Numbered from the stretch's first letter, positions 1-11,652 are shown. The stretch: 64,000 bases of DNA from Zygnema cylindricum (GCA_037447655.1 JBBHKE010000820.1:62001-126000); one strand, 5' to 3'. Translations and numbers: made by a program. The notes: generated by a model not told the origin, from the sequence alone.

Positions 1-445
1 TGATCTTCAATCGTGGCAGAGGCGATAATCAAATCATCAATATAACATCGTGCAAACTTGCAACCAACTTAAACTGAATCCATTACTTTTTGAAAAACTG
101 CGGGAGCTTTCTTAAGTCCAAAAGGCATCACAGACCATTCCCAACGACCATCACTACCCCAAAAGGCGGTTTTATGACTTTTTTTCTCCTCTATTTCAAT
201 TTGATTAAAACCTTGTTGTAAATCAAGAATACTGAAATATTAAGCGCCTCCTACATGATCAAATATTTCTTCGGCGAATGGCATTGGGTGTCGATCTTAT
301 ATAGTTATAGCATTGAGTTCACGATAATCGTCGCACAACCGGCGATCGGTAAAGTTTCCTTCGACATCTTTTTTTCCGGGTATGACAGTGGGAACTGCAA
401 AAGTAGAGTCCGATCGATAATTGAGGCCAGCTTCCTCCAATTAAG
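1..445 (-). pseudogene. Ty3-type reverse transcriptase relic
   Basis: On the minus strand this reads as the core of a Ty3 (Metaviridae-like) reverse transcriptase. Recognisable motifs are DYRELNAIT, FSILDLQQGFNQI, MPFGLKKAPAVFQ and the catalytic box YIDDLI near the window's left edge. YIDD or YLDD and the order of these motifs distinguish it from the copia RTs elsewhere here, which use YVDD. At least three in-frame stops interrupt it, so it is dead. It runs off the window on the left and is cut at about 445 by a 5'-truncated copia LTR. The plus-strand reading frame over 255-539 is only its antisense shadow. Confidence 0.85.
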
Positions 446-448
446 AGC

Positions 449-906
449 AAACAAATGCGCAGAACTCGTTTCTTATCCGTACTGTAATCCGTACTTTTAC
501 ATAACCGGATCTATGTATCCCGAAAACAGTTGCCGTTAGATGAATTATCATACGTGGTAACATTTAAATACTTAACAAATCTCACATCACGTAACTTTAG
601 TCCTAGACTTAATGGATAAGTCTAACGGCTACCGGCGGCTATATCGGACGGTAGGTACCAAGATCAAATCCAGGATTTGACATATCCCCTTTTAGTAAAT
701 AAACTACCTATCCGTAAATCAACTAATCTATTTCCCGTAAATCTCCAGATAGCATAGGCAACCATGGCTCTAGCTTCCTCTCCAACTTTCAGTAACTGCA
801 ATAAGTGTGGGAGTTGAAGAGAGGAGTTACAGGCAGATTGCCTCGGCTTCTTTTCTACATTATATTTTAGACCTAGAAAATACTAAAAGAACCATCAATT
901 TCCACA
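449..906 (-). repeat. Left LTR of M1, truncated
   Basis: This matches the right half of the minus-type LTRs (for example 11870-12312), including the tRNA-like block at 602-693, the conserved CCATGGCT block near 764 and the terminal TTTCCACA. About the first 500 bp, including the GTAC array and TATA region, are missing, and the truncation abuts the Ty3-type relic. Confidence 0.8.
602..693 (+). other. tRNA-like Pol III block in LTR of M1
   Basis: Plus strand, antisense to the element. An A-box-like TAGACTTAATGG is followed by a B-box-like AGATCAAATCC and a CCCTTTTAG terminator run. It is the same block, at the same place, as in the other LTRs of the window. Confidence 0.6.
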
Positions 907-931
907 CTCCCCTTATTTTCTAGTCACTCTT

Positions 932-2194
932 TCATTTCAGACCACACTTCTTCCAGCAGAAAATTTGCTTAGCGGAAGGCACAGGTTTGGTCATCATATC
1001 TGCTACCATCTCGCTATCTGGTCGGTACTCTAAACTGATAAGTTTGTTTTTTTCTTTCTCTCTAACAAAGCTGAATCTAATGTCCATGTGTTTGGCTTTA
1101 AAATGTTGTTTAGGATTGGCAGAAATAGCGATTGCTGTCTGATTATTGCCGTCCTCGGATTCCGCCTCATGTACCTGTGTCACAAGGGCCTTTTTCTTTC
1201 CTCTTAAGGGTCCACTGGTCTGCCCCTCCTTTAAACACAGCTCGGTTAACTTAGTACATTCAGCCATATAGTGCCCGGGTTTTTTACAAAAATGGCACAA
1301 ACCCTTGGGAGTCCTTGGTCTGAACTCCTCGGTGTAATTTTTTTGCCCCTCCCCTCGATAATTTCCAACCTGTTTCGTGGAATCATTGTTCTTCCAATCA
1401 GTCCCAGCTGCCAAAGATTGCCCACTCTTTCCTCCCCTTCGGATCTCAATCGTATTCTCCCAAACAAAAATCATCCCCACCACTAAATTCCAAATCCACC
1501 TCGAGTCCTCCAAGTCTTGCGCGCAATTGACTATGTTATAGAACTCATCAGGTAACTTCATCAGTAAACAGTTAACCTTTTCCTTTTCTCTAAATACTTT
1601 TCCAGCACTCTCCAGTTCCATGGAAAGTGTAGCAAACTCATTGCAAAAAGCCAACATCTTCCCCCGATTGTATGCATACTCCTTAAATTTCTGATCAGCC
1701 AACTGTTGTTGCTGAATCGGACCACTTTCTTAGATCTCTATAAGAGCCACCCAATGATCGGATGCCCTCTCTACCGGCATATGGGGAGATGCAAGCCCTT
1801 GAGTAAAATGGCGCAGGATGAAGTGCTTAGCTGCCATATTGTTGTAGTCCAAGGTATCGATATCATTCTCCTTGTTCCTCGGAATAAGTGACATAAACAC
1901 CGAACCGATTGCTATGGGTGTGTTTGTCTCCTTCTTCTTTCCTTTTTCCACAACCTCCCATTCTTTTGTCTCCACAGTTGAAGATGGATCTACATCTCTA
2001 GTGAATTTGCCTCCTGAAAACTCAGGAGGTATCCCAAGACTTGATGGACGCCTCACCCGTCCTCTCACTATTCCCCAAAACCGTTTCTCACATAGAGCTC
2101 CTGTCATCATACTTTCCTAGTATATGAAGCCAGCTCTATTAAAAATGGGCACCCTAGATAGTGGGCCAATAACCTGCAACTCTGAGACCCCCAT
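932..2194 (-). pseudogene. gag fused to RNase H tail (deletion derivative)
   Basis: One reading frame runs from the LTR-borne ATG (2192-2194) to 932, broken by two stops: TAG near 2120 in place of the Trp of the FIYW motif, and TAA near 1730. In order it holds the gag body, a CCHC zinc knuckle (CHFCKKPGHYMAEC) and the acidic AESED segment. It then passes directly and in frame into the last part of RNase H (NQTAIAISANP, HMDIR, ADMMTKPVPS). About 3.4 kb of pol has been deleted. The in-frame fusion may be chance or may mark a derivative able to move in trans. The second gag-only element at 44470-48765 has a similar architecture. Confidence 0.75.
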
Positions 2195-2845
2195 AGGTCC
2201 TCAGAGTAGGCAACTCACACGAAGCCTCTAGGATAACCCTGACCCCTTTATGTTTTGGCATGAATAAATGCCACCCTGGCAAACAAAAACTTTGACCACC
2301 TTCACCCTTGTGAAGGCAAGACTCCCCTTAGTTGATAGCAAAAAGAATCGCTGAATTTGCTCCCTTTAGTAGTAAGTTATGAAGGGTCAAAGTTGACCTT
2401 TTGTACAGAAGCTCTCTAGGAGAGAGGGTCCTATCTACCAATTTTTTCTAAGTCCTATCTCTCTCCAAAAATCTATCTAGTGATGTACGCCACCAATCAT
2501 ATTTCTCTGCCGTACACAAAAGTACAGTTGCCGGTGTACTTTGTGTACGAGTATTGTACGATATGGCCTAAATGTTGACACATGTCATATTCGGATTCAG
2601 TCTCGTGATCCCCGGAGACTATGTATAAAACTTGGCATCTTTGCCACCTTATAATTTATCGGCTGGTTGGCCGTTTTCACTGAATCTTTTTTCTACGGAC
2701 TCAGGGGAGTTTACGCTACACAGGGTGCAATCAAACTGTTAGTTTGCCATCTTGGGCAGCAGTGATTGTGGCTTGAAGTGGGTTAGTTAAAAACTATCTA
2801 GAGGCTTCCTGTATTCTGTCGTCCAATGGAGGACTTTGAATTGCA
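2175..2845. repeat. Chimeric LTR: minus-type start, plus-type end
   Basis: From 2175 the sequence follows the minus-type LTRs (compare 11264 onward), with the first bases changed from TGAAAC to TGCAAC. Near 2628, after the conserved ccggagac block, it joins the 3' part of a plus-type LTR (compare 19910-20112) ending in AATTGCA at 2845. No PBS follows, so the second part ends as a solo or 3' LTR would. A recombination between oppositely oriented LTRs, or nested insertion plus deletion, would explain it. Confidence 0.6.
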
Positions 2846-2918
2846 ATATCATCCAAAAACTTTTACAAGAGTCCAAAAAAAATACATCAAATTTAAAAAA
2901 AAATAACCATGAAAACCG

Positions 2919-2928
2919 NNNNNNNNNN
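2919..2928. other. Assembly gap (10 N)
   Basis: Ten N in an A-rich stretch shortly after the chimeric LTR. The true distance across it is unknown. Confidence 0.95.
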
Positions 2929-3214
2929 AAAATAAAAAATTGGAAAATACTACATGCGACGATCTCAATATTGTGATTAATCCAGAGTTGAGAAAAGCTG
3001 TGATAAAGTCCTTTACCTACTTTTATACGGTGCAAAGGGAGGTGGTGCCAGCCATAATATTTAACATTAGAGCGATATTGGGATTAGTATCAAGTTTTCA
3101 TCCACTGGCATGCGGGTATGTTATACGGATAACATGCGTTTTGTATGTTATACGGGAATTCTGGGTATAACATAACCGCGTTTTACTTTATTTTATCCCT
3201 GTCCCAACTCAAAA

Positions 3215-4442
3215 AAAAGTCCCTCAAAACTCACAGAAATATTTTCTTTTGTCCGATTTTTTTTCAAAATTTAGACATGTCGTTTAATTCTCTATCGATC
3301 GATGTGCAACTCAACCCTGTCCCTATTTTATTTCATTTTGCGCCAATACAATATGGGTCTTAAGGGCATATTGTATGTTTTGCGTACAATAGGCATATTG
3401 TATGGGCGTACGGTCACCTACTTTTGAACTATGATTAGGGTTATAGCGAGATTACAATTTATAATACCGACCGTGGTGGAGGGAAACGTGGCATATTTTC
3501 ATCCATTTCCTGAAATAGTGTCGAAAAGAGTTGAGACCTAATTAGTGTTATAACTCTAGCAGCGTACATCATAAAAGGTTAAAAAATAAAAACAGTCCAG
3601 CGCAGGACCGCACTGCTCTGAAACGACAAATTTACTGATAACTGATTTGGGAGTCAGTTAACAAAATTTGACACGTGGCAGCGCACTGGTGCTTTATCTT
3701 TATACAAAAACGATCGACGATTAGTGCACATTTTCTTCAAGGGGGGCGTAGGCCGTAAATTCGTCCTTGGATAGATTATTAGGTTTAAACCGTATAGTTA
3801 CCATAGTTCAAAAGTAGGTGTTTTCATGGTAGGCCTTTGGTAGGCGCACAAAACTTGGCACTAAACTCGCGTAGAGTAAGCATACTGTATGGGTGTGCGT
3901 TGTGGACACTCTTGTACGATTGTAGGAATCTGACGTATGATCATGGTACAACGCACGCCACCTGACGGAATTTTTTAGCGAACTAACACGGCGTAGGATG
4001 ACATTCTGCGGGAAAGAAAACCCGGAAAAAAAAAAAAAAACGCGGATGGGCAACTTGGTTGGTCAATTTGAGGCTTTATTTATTGTGGCCTTCAAAATTG
4101 CAGACGCTAATATGACAGATTGTCTTATCGTAAGTTGTGTTAATGGCTTTTCATGTGATCTTCTTAAGATCACTGCTTTGATTGGCCACCGTCCGATCGT
4201 CCATATATGATGGTTTAAATAGAAAACACCTCAAAACTCACAGAAAAAATATTTTTTGTCCGAATGTTTTTCAAAATTTAGACATGACGTTTAATTCTAT
4301 ATTCATCGATATGCAACTTAAGCATGTTACCCTTTTTATTCATTTTTCGACCAATACAATATGGGTCTTAAGGGCATATTGTATGTTTTGCGTACAATAG
4401 GCATATTGTATGGGCCTACTTTCACCTACTTTTGAACTATGA
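3215..4442. repeat. Direct repeat pair and 640-bp inverted-terminal element
   Basis: About 210 bp at 3215-3433 recur at 4222-4442, sharing blocks such as TTAAGGGCATATTGTATG. Each copy ends in CACCTACTTTTGAACTATG. The reverse complement of that end begins at 3802, so 3802-4442 is bounded by inverted termini (about 18-20 bp) and looks like a non-autonomous TIR element. The first repeat copy would be the right end of another copy. No transposase or clear TSD is seen. The rest of 2929-5155 is AT-rich with no gene that I recognise. Confidence 0.55.
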
Positions 4443-4450
4443 TATGTACT

Positions 4451-4600
4451 TAGGGTGAAGTTCCATCATACGTTTCCGTAATTGTACGGCAAACTCTACA
4501 GACAGGGTCTATTGAGTCGAACTTCCATCACATAGAGTTTGTAAGCCACGTGTTCTAAATTGCATGGCGCCACGCAAGCTAGGATCCGATATTAAATATC
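4451..4600 (+). repeat. MITE-like block also found at 13340 and 41474
   Basis: The block starts AGGGTGAAGTTCCATCA and contains a second related GAACTTCCATCAC about 60 bp on, then a GGCGCCAC segment. The same order is present at 41474-41610 (GGGTAACATTCCATTAGG and following) and, inverted, at about 13340-13372. It is probably one end of a dispersed small transposon. Its far boundary is not resolved. Confidence 0.45.
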
Positions 4601-5963
4601 TTTCAAATTTTTAGCACCGACAAACTTAACTTCAAATCTTGACTTGCGTTCCATGTACCTGCGTAAAAAAAACCAAGTTGTTCAATACGCGCGATTTTTT
4701 CCTTTTTTCCAGTTTCTACGTATTGTACGTGACTTTTCAAAAAATCGCAAAAAAACGTTTACTTTAAACTGAAACTGGAAATTTACGGAAAACTATAGAC
4801 ATGTTACAATAACTGTACGAATATTTACGGAAACTGTACGGAAATTGAAGAAAAAAATCGATGCACGTATCGGTACTTTCTGTTCAGCAAACTGATCAGA
4901 ATGTACAAATAAATGTACGGAAATTTATCGTAACATCTACGGACATTTCCAAAAAGAGACGCTGCGGCGTCACACTATTTGAGCGTCGTAAGTTCAAAAT
5001 GTGTACGGTCGTTTCTTTAAATTTTCGAAAAGAAGCCACCAGTTGAAAGCGAAAATTCAAGGAAGACGCAATTACCGACACCACGGCAGTAGTTAGACAA
5101 TTTTATTCTGACAAAAATAAACAATTCGCAAGAATTGAACCTGGGCCTACGTACGTGAAACTCTGAGGCCTCCATAAGTCCTCAGAGTGGACAGCTTCCA
5201 AGAAGCCTCTATGATAACTCTGACCCCTTTGTGTTTCAGCAAAAAAAACTGTCACCCTAGCAGACAAAAACTATGACCACCTGCACCCTTGTGAAGGCAA
5301 GACTCCCCTGAGTCGATAGCAAAAAGAATCTCTGAATTTGCTCCCCTGAGCAGTAAGTTATGGAGGGTCAAAGTTGACCTTTTGTACAGAAGCTCTCTGG
5401 GAGAGAGGGTCTTATCTCCTAATTTTTCTAAGTCCAATCTCTCTCTTAGACTCTATCTACTGATGTACGGAACCAATCAGATTACAATTCCATACGCAAA
5501 AGTACAGCTGCCGGTGTACTTTATGTACGGACATTGTACAACATGGCCTAAATGTCGACACATGTCATATCCGGATTCGGTGCCATAATCTCCGGAGATA
5601 CCACGATTTAGTGTAATTTCGCCAAGTGTCATCCGATGTGGCGATGGCCACAAACCACCGAAATTGTCTTCCGCAATCTCGGCGCTAATTCCAACCGTCC
5701 GATTAAATTCGAATTTAATCGTAGCCGTAATAAATACATGCGCGGTATTCGTTTCACTAAAGAAATAAATGCGCGGTATTGATTTCTTGTCCGTACCGTT
5801 ATCCTTACTTATACATTATCGGATCTATGTCTCCGTAAATAGTTTCAATTAAATGAATAATCCTACGTGTTAATGTTTAACTAAATACCAAACCTTGTAA
5901 TACGTAACACTAGTTCTAGACTTAACGACTAAAGCTACCGGCTACCTGCTGCGTGCCGGCCGC

Positions 5964-6912
5964 TGAAACTATGAGACCTCCATAAGTCCTCAGAGTAGAC
6001 AGCTTCCAAGAAGCCTCTAGGATAATCCTGACCCCTTTGTGTTCCAGCAAAAATAACTGCCACCCTGGCCAACAGAAACCCTGACCACCTGCACCCCTGT
6101 AAAGGCAAGACTCCTCTGAGTCGGTAGCAAAAAGAATCTCTGAATTTGCTCCCCTGAGCAGTAAGTTATGGAGGGTCAAAGTTGACCTTTTGTACAGAAG
6201 CTCTCTGGGAGAGAGGGTCCTATCTCCTAATTTTTCTAAGTCCTATCTCTCTCACAGACTCTATCTACTGATGTACGGAACCAATCAGAATTGAGTTTCG
6301 TACGCAAAAGTACAGCTGCCGGTGTACTTTATGTACGGACATTGTACATAATGGCCCAAATGTCAACACATGTCAAATCCGGATTCGGTGCCATAATCTC
6401 CGGAGATTCCACAATCCAACGGAATTTCGCCACGCGTCATCCGATTTGGCGATGGCCACAAACCGCCGAAATTTTCCTCCGCGATCTCGGCGCTAATCTC
6501 GGCCGTCCGATTAAATTCGGATTTAATCGTAACCGTAATAAATACATGCGGGGTATTTGTTTCACTTACGAAACAAATGCGCGGTATAATTAATTATCAA
6601 ACTATATCGTACTTAACATTAATTCTAGACCTAACGGCTAAGGCTACCGGCTATTCCTGATCTGGCGGCCGGTAGGTACAAGGATCAAATCATGCCGCCG
6701 GCACATACCTTTTAAATAAATAAATAAACCCTAATATAAAATTCCCGTAAACCTCAGGATAGCCAAGGCAGCCATGGCTCTAGCTTCCTCTCCAATTTCT
6801 CAGTGACTGCGACAAGTTTGAGAGTTGGAGAGAGAAGTTAGAGATAGACTGCCTCGACTTCTATATTTCTTTTCAGACCTAGAAAATACTAATAAAACCA
6901 TTAGTTTCTACA
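5964..6912 (-). repeat. 3' LTR of M2
   Basis: It begins TGAAACTATGAG and ends TTTCTACA on the plus strand. It lacks about 100 bp found in the partner LTR, just left of the tRNA-like block (6623-6713). The GTAC array is at about 6300-6350. The tRNA-like block here keeps the B-box-like GGATCAAATC, and a TTTT run is at 6710-6713. Confidence 0.9.
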
Positions 6913-6925
6913 CTCCCCTTATTTT

Positions 6926-8938
6926 CTAGTCAATCTTTAATTTCAGACCACACTTCTCAATGTAAAAAATTAGCTTAGGGGAAGGCACAGGTTTGGTCAT
7001 CATATCTGCTACCATCTCACTATCTGGTCTGTACTCTAACCTGATTATTTTGTTTTCTACTTTCTCTCTAACAAAGCTGAGTCTGATGTCCATGTGTTTG
7101 GCTTTAAAATGGTGTTTAGGATTGGCAGAAATAGCGATTGCTGTCTGATTATCACAAAATATTTCCTGCACACCACTCTTAAGGTGACCAAGCTCACCAA
7201 GCAAAGACTTGACACACATCAATTCTTTTACAGCAGAGCAAGAGGCCATATACTCAGCCTCCATGGTGGACTGAGCAATAACCTTTTGCTGTTTGCTACT
7301 CCAACAGCAAGCCCCATCACCCACATATAATACATATCCAGAAGTACATCTACTCATCGGAGCATCACCATAACTGGCATCACTCCAAGTAGTGATGTCA
7401 GTATTCTCTCCACCCAAATGCAACCATAGATCTCTAGTTCTTACCAAATATCTAAGGACTCTCTTAGCTGCCTCCCAATCCTTCTTAGTGGGAGCATTTA
7501 GACTTCTACTCAGCACTCCTACAGCTGCAGCTAAATCCGGCCGGGTACATTTCATAAAATAGATTAGACTTCCCACTACTTGTCTGTAAGGAATAGTCTG
7601 CATGAACTTCTGTTCATCAGGAGATAATTCCTCGTCTAAGACTATGACTCCTTCTTCCTCACTCCCCTCACTTCCCTTCTTCAACTCCATTGGAGTTGTA
7701 CAACTATTAGCTTTATCCATTTGAAATTTTTCAAGCATGTTCCCTATTGCTTCCTTTTGAGTCAATCTTATAATTTTCCTTTTTCGGTCTCTCTCTACTT
7801 GAATTCCCAAAATATATCTTGCTTCTCCCATATCCTTCATTTCAAATCTCCCCTTAAGATCGGTTTTCAGTTTGTTAATTTTTTCCATTGATTTACTTAA
7901 TACAAGCAAATCATCAACATAAATTGCAATAAATATCAAACCTTCCTCATCTTCGAAAACATAGATTGAGTGATCTGAGCTGATCCGAATATATCCCAGA
8001 ACGGTAAGAAACTCATCAAGCTTCTTATTCCATTGTCGAGGTGCCTGTTTCAAACCATAAAGAGATTTAATCAGCCGGCATACCTTACTCTCCTCTCTTT
8101 CCTCCACAAAACCTTCGGGTTGTCGCATGAAGATCTCCTCTTCCAATTCTCTATGCAAAAAGGCTGTCTTGATGTCCATCTGATGCACTTCCATGTCTTC
8201 CGCCGCTGCTAAACTGAGAAGTATGCGGACGGAGGGAAATCTGACCACCGGGGCATAGGTTTCCTCGTAGTCAATTCCTTCCTTTTGTGTAAATCCCGTT
8301 GCCACTAATCTCGCCTTGTAGCGTTCGATTGTGTTATCTGGGTTCAGTTTTAATTTGAAAACCCACTTACAACCGATTGGTTTTCGGTTAGGTGGACAGT
8401 CCACCAGCTCCCAAGTATCGGCTGCCATGATTGAAGCCATATCCTCATTGATGGATGTCTTCCACCGGTTTCTTTCTGGACAAGTCATCGCCTCTCCATA
8501 AGTTTGAGGTTCATCTTGATGAGATAGTTTAGTTACCTTGTTATTAACCTGTTTTTCTTGCAGTCTTTTGCTACTTCTCCTCCCCCCCTCAAAATTTGAG
8601 GCCGGAATAGATGGTTCTCGTGGATTCTTTCGAACAATCTCGGCTTCTCCCCTATCACTTGATTCCGAATCAATTTCCACCACGTCTTCCGCTTCGAGTA
8701 GAGTTGTTACTGGAGTTTCCACAGCCGAGTCCTTTTCGGTCAGATTTGTTCCTGCAAGAATGTCATTTTCTCTAAAACCTGGATAGGTAGGAAGCTCAAA
8801 GTCATCGGAATTTTCTGACTCAAATCTGATTTTTACTGACTTCGTAAATTTGAAGGGATCCACAGACTTTCCTTCATCCATAACTACTAGATGCTTTACT
8901 AAGATTATATCTTCCCTTTTTAGATCATAAACTCTCTA
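6926..8938 (-). pseudogene. M2 reverse transcriptase and RNase H (intact 651-codon segment)
   Basis: An open segment from an ATG at 8881 down to 6926 encodes the copia RT and RNase H, the enzymes that copy the element RNA into DNA. RT motifs in order: GCKWVFKLKLNPD, the catalytic segment MDIKTAFLH, SLYGLKQAPRQWN, and YVDD in AIYVDDLLVLS near 7900. RNase H shows TTWSDASYGD, QSTMEAEYMA and FCDNQTAIAI, then the terminal MTKPVPSPKL. It is in the same frame as the integrase part upstream. The two are separated only by a TAG at 8936-8938, where the related copies have a Tyr codon (GYRVYDL). This is the best preserved pol in the window. Confidence 0.88.
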
Positions 8939-10357
8939 TCCTTTAACATCTTCATCATATCCTAATAAGTATCCCGGTTTTCCTTTAGGATCTAGCTTCC
9001 AATTGGACCGATCAGTATCTAGACTGAACACTTGACTGCCGAAAACCTTTAAGTGAGATATGTCTGGTTTCCGGCCTGTCCATCTCTCATAAGGTGTTTG
9101 ATCTCTTATAGCTGAAGTAAGAACTCTATTCTTGAGGTAATTAGCACAGTTCATTGCTTCTGCCCAAAACCTTTTCCCTATCTTTTTATCTGACAACATA
9201 CTTCTAGCACTATCACTTAGTGTTCTATTTAACCTTTCAGCTACCCCATTCTGTTCTGGATTTTCTGGAACTGTCTTTTGGTGTTGAACCCCATCTTCCT
9301 TCAGAAAATCCTCAAACTGGTTAGAAGTATACTCTCCACCATTGTCACTCCTTACTCTCTTGATTGGAGTTTCATGGAGTTTTTCGCTCCATGCTTTATA
9401 TTGTCTAAAACAATCCTCATCTTCGGACTTGTTTTTCAAAAAATATACCCGGGAATACCGAGACCAATCATCAGTTATAGTCATCATAAATCTCTTCCCC
9501 CCCGGTGAGGGCACTTTAGCCGGTCCCCAAATATCTGTGTGTACTAGATCTAGAACATTTTCTCCCTTATAGGTGGCTGACTTAGGAAAGGGTAATCTGT
9601 GTGCTTTACCTTGAGCACATCCACTACAATCACTTATATCATCACTCTCATTGAACTGAATCCCTTCCACCACTCCCATCTTTTTCATCTCTCTTAACTT
9701 ATCTAGATTCACATGCCCAAGCCTCTTATGCCACATCATAATATCATGAACACCAGCATAATAAAGTTTCTTCTTTTCATTACTTAAGATCAGCCTAAAC
9801 ATCCCATGGCTACCTTTCTCAGCAATGAAATAGACATCATCCTCAAAACTAGCAGTAAAGACTCCTTCCCTAGTGCTAGTAAAAAAACCCTTATCATCTA
9901 ATACTGATGTAGAGATAAGATTTTTGTTCAGCTCCGGAATAAACAATACATCGGAGAATGTTAATATGGATGTCTTTCCTTCTACTAACACTTTTAGATC
10001 TACCGATCCTACAAGAGTAGTGGTGACTATCCTCCCATCCCCGTACTCTATCTCTACGGTGGGAATCTTTCTTATCTTAGTGAACAGGTGTCTATCCTTA
10101 CACATGTGCATGGAGGCACCTGAATCTACAATCCAGCATGCTTCACCTTTCAATCCACCGTAAGCACATTTCTGCCTTCGTGGAATTTCGACCTCATTTT
10201 TCGCCTCCAACTCCTCATCTAAAAGGAGCTCATCGTCCTCGTCCTCGGATTCAGCATCAAGTACCTGTGTGACAAGGGCCTTTTTCTTTCCTCTCGGGGT
10301 ACCACCGGTCTGCCCCTCCTTTAACCGAAGCTCGGTTAGCTTAGTGCACTCTGCCAT
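8936..10357 (-). pseudogene. M2 protease and integrase
   Basis: This continues in the same frame as the RT segment. The aspartic protease active site is intact (IVDSGASMHMC). The integrase follows: GAG-pre-integrase/HHCC motif with WHKRLGH and CSGCAQGK, then catalytic acids in HTDIWGP, SDNGGEY and NGVAERLNRT. Lengths and order are normal for copia. The segment ends at the TAG at 8936-8938. Upstream, a 1-nt deletion inside the zinc knuckle near 10370 throws it out of frame with gag. Confidence 0.88.
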
Positions 10358-11283
10358 ATAGTGCCCGGTTTCTTACAAAAGTGACATAGTCCTTTGGGAG
10401 CCCTTGGTTCGAACTCATCGCCCTATTTTTTCTGCTCCCTACCCCTATAGTTTCCGACCGGTTTTCGGGAATCCCTGTTCCTCCAATCAGTCGCTGTTGC
10501 CAAGGCTTGGCCACTCTTTCCTCCCCTTCGGATCTCAATTGTATTCTCTTGAACGAGAATCATCCCTACCACTGAGTTCCATATCCACCTTGAGTCAGGC
10601 AAGTCCTGCACACGGTAAACTATGTTCACGAACTCATCAGGTAACTTCATCAGTAAACAATTAACCTTTTATTTTTCACTAAAATCTTTTCCCGCACTCT
10701 CTAGCTTCATGAAGAGTGTAGCAAGCTCATTGCAAAAATCCAACATATTTCCCCCTTTGTATACATACTCCTTAACTTTCTGATCAGCCAACTGTTGTTG
10801 CTGAATCGTACCACTTCAGTACATCTCTATGAGAGCCATCCAAAGATCGGATGCTCTTTCTACCTGCAAATGAGGACATGCAAGTCCTTGAGTGAGATGG
10901 CGTAGGATGAAGTGATTTGCCGCCATATTGTTGAAGTCCCAGGTTTCAGTATCATTCTCCTCATTCCTCGGAATAGGTGACATGAATGTCGAACCAGTTG
11001 CTATTGGTGTGGTCATCTCCTTCTCCTTTCCTTTGTCCACCACCTCTCCTTCTTTTGTTTCCTCCGTTGAAGGTGGGTCCTCTTTCCTGGTGAATCTGGT
11101 TCCTCCAAACCCTGGAGGAATTCGAAGACTTGATGGATGCCCCAACCGTCCACTCACTATCCCCCAAAACCTTTTTTCGCATAAAGCTCCTATCATCATA
11201 CTTTCCCAGTATATGAAGCTAGTTCCATTAAAGATTGGTACCCTAGAGGGTGGGCCCATAACCTGAAACTCTGAGACCTCCAT
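10358..11283 (-). pseudogene. M2 gag, decayed
   Basis: gag starts with the ATG at 11281-11283, inside the last 20 bp of the LTR, and reads MEVSEFQ across the LTR edge and PBS into GPPSRVPIFNG. Lesions: TGA at 10816-10818 (Arg codon in relatives), TAA at 10669-10671 (Glu in M1), TAG at about 10423, and a 1-nt deletion in the zinc knuckle near 10370. In M1 this knuckle reads CHFCKKPGHYMAEC. The protein would form the virus-like particle and bind RNA. As it stands only the first 155 residues can be made. Confidence 0.85.
11249..11263 (-). other. PBS of M2, complementary to initiator tRNA-Met anticodon arm
   Basis: Minus strand GGTTATGGGCCCACC, directly beside the LTR. Its complement GGTGGGCCCATAACC is the anticodon stem-loop of plant initiator tRNA-Met as I know it, with the CAU anticodon in the middle. 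It is not the CCA end used by most LTR elements. The ATG inside it is in frame with gag. Confidence 0.85.
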
Positions 11284-11597
11284 AAGTCCTCAGAGTAGAC
11301 AGCTTCCAAGAAGCCTCTAGGATAATCCTGACCCCTTTGTGTTCCAGCAAAAATAACTGCCACCCTGGCAAACAAAAACCCTGACCACCTGCACCTCTGT
11401 AAAGGTAAGACTCCCCTGAGTCGGTAGCAAAAAGAATCTCTGAATTTGCTCCCCTGAGCAGTAAGTTATGGAGGGTCAAAGTTGACCTTTTGTACAGAAG
11501 CTCTCTGGGAGAGAGGGTCATATCTCCTAATTTTTCTAAGTCCTATCTCTCTCACAGACTCTATCTACTGATGTACGGAACCAATCAGAATTGAGTT

Positions 11598-11652
11598 TCG
11601 TACGCAAAAGTACAGCTGCCGGTGTACTTTATGTACGGACATTGTACGACAT
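11598..11652 (-). promoter_or_regulatory. GTAC array in LTR of M2
   Basis: Five GTAC cores lie within about 55 bp, in contexts such as TTCGTACGC, AAGTACAGC, GTGTACTTT, TGTACGGAC and TTGTACGAC. The array is conserved in every LTR subfamily here although surrounding bases differ. GTAC is the core bound by plant SBP-box (SPL) factors. Confidence 0.55.

Larger units (their letters stand above)
449..2845 (-). mobile_element. Copia element M1, internally deleted, chimeric right end
   Basis: Minus-strand member of the dominant copia group. Its left LTR is truncated (449-906) and followed by the polypurine tract (AAGGGGAG on the minus strand, 907-914). The internal region is only about 1.27 kb. Its right LTR starts at 2175 and is normal to about 2628, where the sequence switches to the end of a plus-oriented LTR of the other subfamily (2629-2845). 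The inside encodes a gag joined directly to the tail of RNase H, with protease, integrase and RT missing. The PBS at 2160-2174 has one mismatch to the group consensus. No TSD can be recovered because both ends are damaged. Confidence 0.8.

Noticed and set aside
255-539. 94-codon plus-strand frame
   Set aside because: It lies opposite a clear Ty3-type RT relic and runs into an LTR fragment; it is an antisense shadow.
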